64,000 bases of DNA from Pantoea agglomerans (GTDB lineage: Bacteria > Pseudomonadota > Gammaproteobacteria > Enterobacterales > Enterobacteriaceae). The stretch covers positions 2,294,001-2,358,000 of the forward strand of contig NZ_CP083809.1 in the NCBI RefSeq assembly GCF_020149765.1, given 5' to 3'. The position numbers and the translations under genes were made by a program. The notes under the pieces are model-generated. The model was given only the letters and a program-made list of their open reading frames with translations, had not been told where the DNA came from and made no database searches. Shown piece by piece: positions 61,591 to 64,000 of the stretch (positions are counted from its first letter, which is position 1; every line of letters starts with the position of its first letter).

Positions 61591-62538
61591 ATGGCGAAAC
61601 AGGATGAGCAACGGCTGATGGTGAAGATTGCCACGCTTTACTACAGCGAAGGGATGAAGCAGTCAGATATCGCGCAGATGCTGAAGTTGTCGCAATCTTT
61701 TGTCTCGCGCATTCTCAACCGCAGCGTGAAAGAGGGCGTGGTAAAGATCAGCGTCGTGCCGCCCGCCAATATCTTTCCGGCGCTGGAGAAGGCGATTGAG
61801 CAGAGCTATGGGCTGCCGCAGGCGATTGTGGTCGACGTGCCGGAAAACGCCTCCTCGCAGCAGATCAAGCAGGCGATTGGCTCGGCGGCGGCGCACTATC
61901 TGGAAACGCGGCTGCGCGCCGACGAGCTGATCGGCATCTCCTCCTGGAGCGGCACCATCCGCGCCATGGTGGATGCGCTGCACCCCTTTAACGCCGCCTG
62001 CAAAGGGGTGATCCAGCTGCTGGGCGGCGTCGGCGCCAACGGCAACGTGCAGGCGACGATTCTGACGCAGAACCTCGCGGCGCTGCTCAACTGCCCCTCC
62101 TGGCTGCTGCCCTCGCAGTCGATCGAGCATTCGGTGCAGGATCGCCAGCGGCTGGCGGCTAACGCTGATGTCGCAGAGGTGCTGGAGAAGTTTGATCAGG
62201 TGGATCTGGCTATCGTCGGCATCGGCGATCTGGAGCCGTCGGCGCTGCTGCGCAACTCCGGCAACTATTACGACGAAGAGATGCTGCGCACCCTTGCGCA
62301 GCGCGGCGCGGTAGGCGATATCTGCCTGCACTACTTCGACGCACAGGGCGAGCCGGTGCTGAGCGAGGAGGAGGATCCGGTGATCGGCATGGAGCTGGAA
62401 CAGGTGCGCAACTGCCCGCAGGTGGTGGCGCTGGCGGGCGGCAAAGAGAAGGCGCACGCCATCCGCGGCGCGCTGCGCGGCGGCTACGTTAACGTGCTCA
62501 TCGTCGATTACCCCACCGCGCGGCTGCTGGTGGAGTAA
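61591..62538 (+). CDS. SorC/DeoR-type sugar-binding transcriptional regulator
   Basis: 315 residues. The N-terminal helix-turn-helix (KIATLYYSEGMKQSDIAQML, KLSQSFVSRILNRSVKEG) is followed by the SorC sugar-binding domain (GSAAAHYLETRLRADELIGI, CKGVIQLLGGVGANGNVQAT, ALAGGKEKAHAIRGALRGGY). The effector is usually a phosphorylated sugar; here perhaps the kinase product. It is transcribed divergently from the importer operon. Confidence 0.92.
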   Translation: MAKQDEQRLMVKIATLYYSEGMKQSDIAQMLKLSQSFVSRILNRSVKEGVVKISVVPPANIFPALEKAIEQSYGLPQAIVVDVPENASSQQIKQAIGSAAAHYLETRLRADELIGISSWSGTIRAMVDALHPFNAACKGVIQLLGGVGANGNVQATILTQNLAALLNCPSWLLPSQSIEHSVQDRQRLAANADVAEVLEKFDQVDLAIVGIGDLEPSALLRNSGNYYDEEMLRTLAQRGAVGDICLHYFDAQGEPVLSEEEDPVIGMELEQVRNCPQVVALAGGKEKAHAIRGALRGGYVNVLIVDYPTARLLVE

Positions 62539-62542
62539 GAGG

Positions 62543-63169
62543 TCAGATGGTGCGGTACGCCGTGGTGACCTTCCACAGGTAGCGCGGCGCCTGCGCGGCG
62601 GGATGCTTGTTCTGGACGTGCTGGTAGAACTCGTCCGGCGACATGGCGTTGATCATGGCAATTGCCCGATCGCGGTCGCGGGAAAAAGTGCGCAGCAGCG
62701 CGCCGGCGCCGTTGGCGTAGGAGACGATAGTGGCGTAGCGCAGCGTCAGCGGGTCGCGAATGCCCGAGAGCGCCGACTGCTGCAGGATTTTGATATAGGC
62801 AGCGCCAATATCGATATTTTTCGCCGGATCGCGCAGTTCGGCGTTCGACGGCTGACCGCGGCGCCCCTGCACGCGATAGACCTCCCTGCCCGCCGTCGAG
62901 GCTTTAATCTGCATCAGCCCCACCGCGTTAGAGCGGCTGACGACGCCGGGATTGCCGCCCGATTCGACAGTGATAATGGCGCTGAGCAGTTTCTCATCAA
63001 CGCCATAATGACTGGCAGCATCTTCGGTGAACATCGCCCAGTTCGCGTTAATTCTGGACGGCGGCGCCTGGGTTAACGGCGTATTGGGTTGCCTGACAAT
63101 CTGTTTTGACGGTTCGCTGGCGCAGCCCGCCAGCAGCAGCGCGGAGAGAGCAAGGTATCGAAATTTCAC
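62543..63169 (-). CDS. emtA: membrane-bound lytic transglycosylase EmtA (MltE)
   Basis: 208 residues from GTG 63169 (AGGAT nine bases upstream). A TTG at 63190 is an alternative. A lipoprotein signal (LALSALLLAGCASEP) places it in the outer membrane. SLT motifs are LLSAIITVESGGNPGVVSRS, with the catalytic Glu, and AVGLMQIKASTAG, with a conserved aromatic YIKILQQSALSG later. It cleaves peptidoglycan strands endolytically. It stands divergent to ldcA, as in E. coli. Confidence 0.94.
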   Translation of the reverse strand: MKFRYLALSALLLAGCASEPSKQIVRQPNTPLTQAPPSRINANWAMFTEDAASHYGVDEKLLSAIITVESGGNPGVVSRSNAVGLMQIKASTAGREVYRVQGRRGQPSNAELRDPAKNIDIGAAYIKILQQSALSGIRDPLTLRYATIVSYANGAGALLRTFSRDRDRAIAMINAMSPDEFYQHVQNKHPAAQAPRYLWKVTTAYRTI

Positions 63170-63339
63170 CAATTTTTCATCCTGATGCAATGTGGTCGCA
63201 GGCTATCATACCTGGCGCGCGCCGCAGCAAAATTACCGTTTATCCTAATTGCGTTAAAAAGCGTGTCGCCCAGTGACTTCCGTCGCGCTTTTCGTCATCA
63301 TCGGCCCGTTAATTGCCCGTTAACCGCAGGAATAGCCTT

Positions 63340-64000
63340 ATGATTTCTCGTTCCGTCCATCTTGTTTCCCCCTCTGGATATTGTCACAACCAGCCAGCCG
63401 CCTGGCGCGGCGTCGAGCGGCTGCGCGCGGCGGGCCACCAGGTCGATAATCTGGAAACTATCGGCCGCCGCTTTCAGCGCTTCGCCGGCACCGACGCTGA
63501 ACGCCTCGCCGAATTTAACCGGCTGGCGCAGCTCGACGCGCTGCCCGATATTGTGCTGGCGGTGCGCGGCGGCTACGGTGCCAGCCGTCTGCTGGCGCAG
63601 ATCGATTACGTCGGGCTGCAGCGCCGCCTGCTGAATCAGCCGCTGGCGCTATGCGGCCACAGCGACTTTACCGCCCTGCAGCTCGCCCTGCTGGCGCAGA
63701 CCGGCCTGATCACCTTTAGCGCGCCGATGCTGGCCGGCAACTTCGGCGCAGAGGTTTTATCTGAATTTACCCTGGCGCACTTCTGGCAGGCGCTGACTTC
63801 GCCTACAGTCAATGTTGGCTGGCGCAGCGAGACGCCGGACGCCGGCGAGTGGCAGGGCACGCTGTGGGGCGGCAATCTGGCGATGATCTGCTCGCTGATC
63901 GGCACCCCCTGGCTGCCGCAGTTCGACGATGGGATTCTGGTGATCGAGGATGTTAATGAGCATCCGTTCCGCATCGAGCGCATGCTGATCCAGCTGCAGC
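63340..64000 (+). CDS. ldcA: L,D-carboxypeptidase LdcA, N-terminal part
   Basis: 220 codons from ATG 63340 to the window end; the gene runs on. VHLVSPSGYCHNQPAAWRGV opens, then VLAVRGGYGASRLLAQIDYV and the nucleophile LALCGHSDFTALQLALLAQT (Ser of the Ser-Glu-His triad). It removes the terminal D-Ala from cytoplasmic murein tetrapeptides during recycling. Next to emtA it forms a peptidoglycan pair. Confidence 0.95.
   Translation, partial: MISRSVHLVSPSGYCHNQPAAWRGVERLRAAGHQVDNLETIGRRFQRFAGTDAERLAEFNRLAQLDALPDIVLAVRGGYGASRLLAQIDYVGLQRRLLNQPLALCGHSDFTALQLALLAQTGLITFSAPMLAGNFGAEVLSEFTLAHFWQALTSPTVNVGWRSETPDAGEWQGTLWGGNLAMICSLIGTPWLPQFDDGILVIEDVNEHPFRIERMLIQLQ

Overview
The window looks like the chromosome of a GC-rich enterobacterium, most likely Erwiniaceae (Pantoea/Mixta-like). 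pth-ychF, ycdY-ycdX-ghrA, treA, ymgE, ycgR and emtA-ldcA all have close E. coli counterparts with related gene order, interrupted by lower-GC accessory blocks. This assignment rests on protein resemblance read by eye, not on a search. LAYOUT: 1-1413 is the end of pth and complete ychF. 1405-19761 is an 18.3-kb genomic island flanked by a 21-bp perfect direct repeat that contains the last codons of ychF. From the right, transcribed leftward, it carries a DNA cytosine methyltransferase, two large proteins of about 925 residues and a split DUF1998-type helicase. This gene set matches Druantia type II (druM-druF-druG-druE). It is followed, tightly coupled, by a Cas4/RecB-like PD-(D/E)XK nuclease and a frameshifted small gene. 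The helicase is cut by one in-frame TAA codon and the last gene by a shift at a six-G run, so the locus is decaying, or carries sequencing errors, or has genuinely split subunits. The island edges hold relics of P4-type integrases and a dead GNAT (TacT-like) toxin. 19741-22042 is a second remnant unit at the same ychF site, with another dead integrase and a small membrane protein gene. 22043-32107 is an anaerobic fumarate locus: dcuS-dcuR, apbE, a three-domain NADH-dependent fumarate reductase that needs covalent FMN (attached by ApbE), a DASS dicarboxylate transporter and a class I fumarase, with a perfect FNR palindrome in the divergent promoter region. 32309-38764 is ordinary chromosome: small ORF, aldehyde dehydrogenase, methyltransferase, glutamine amidotransferase, EamA transporter, CoA transferase, ycdY. 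38788-45150 is a second accessory block between two copies of ycdX: a toxin-antitoxin pair and a large phage-like structural gene interrupted by an IS3-family element that sits inside a 14-bp inverted repeat. Scraps of ycdX, ghrA and the antitoxin gene mark a rearranged tandem duplication. 45154-53515 holds ycdX, ghrA, treA, a Fur-boxed TonB receptor, ymgE, ycgR and an MscS-type channel. 53873-62538 is a sugar locus: FGGY kinase, two-subunit transketolase, ribose-type ABC importer with a DUF2291 protein, and a SorC/DeoR-type regulator, with a shared palindrome GAATAWATATTC upstream of both operon segments. It fits a pathway that phosphorylates a ketose and cleaves it with a dedicated transketolase, as in D-apulose catabolism. 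62543-64000 is emtA and the start of ldcA. HOW THE PARTS WORK TOGETHER: the island is a methylation-marked defence system plus nuclease; the fumarate locus imports and dehydrates C4-dicarboxylates and uses fumarate as an NADH sink under DcuSR and probably FNR control; the sugar locus imports, phosphorylates and splits an unidentified pentose-like ketose.
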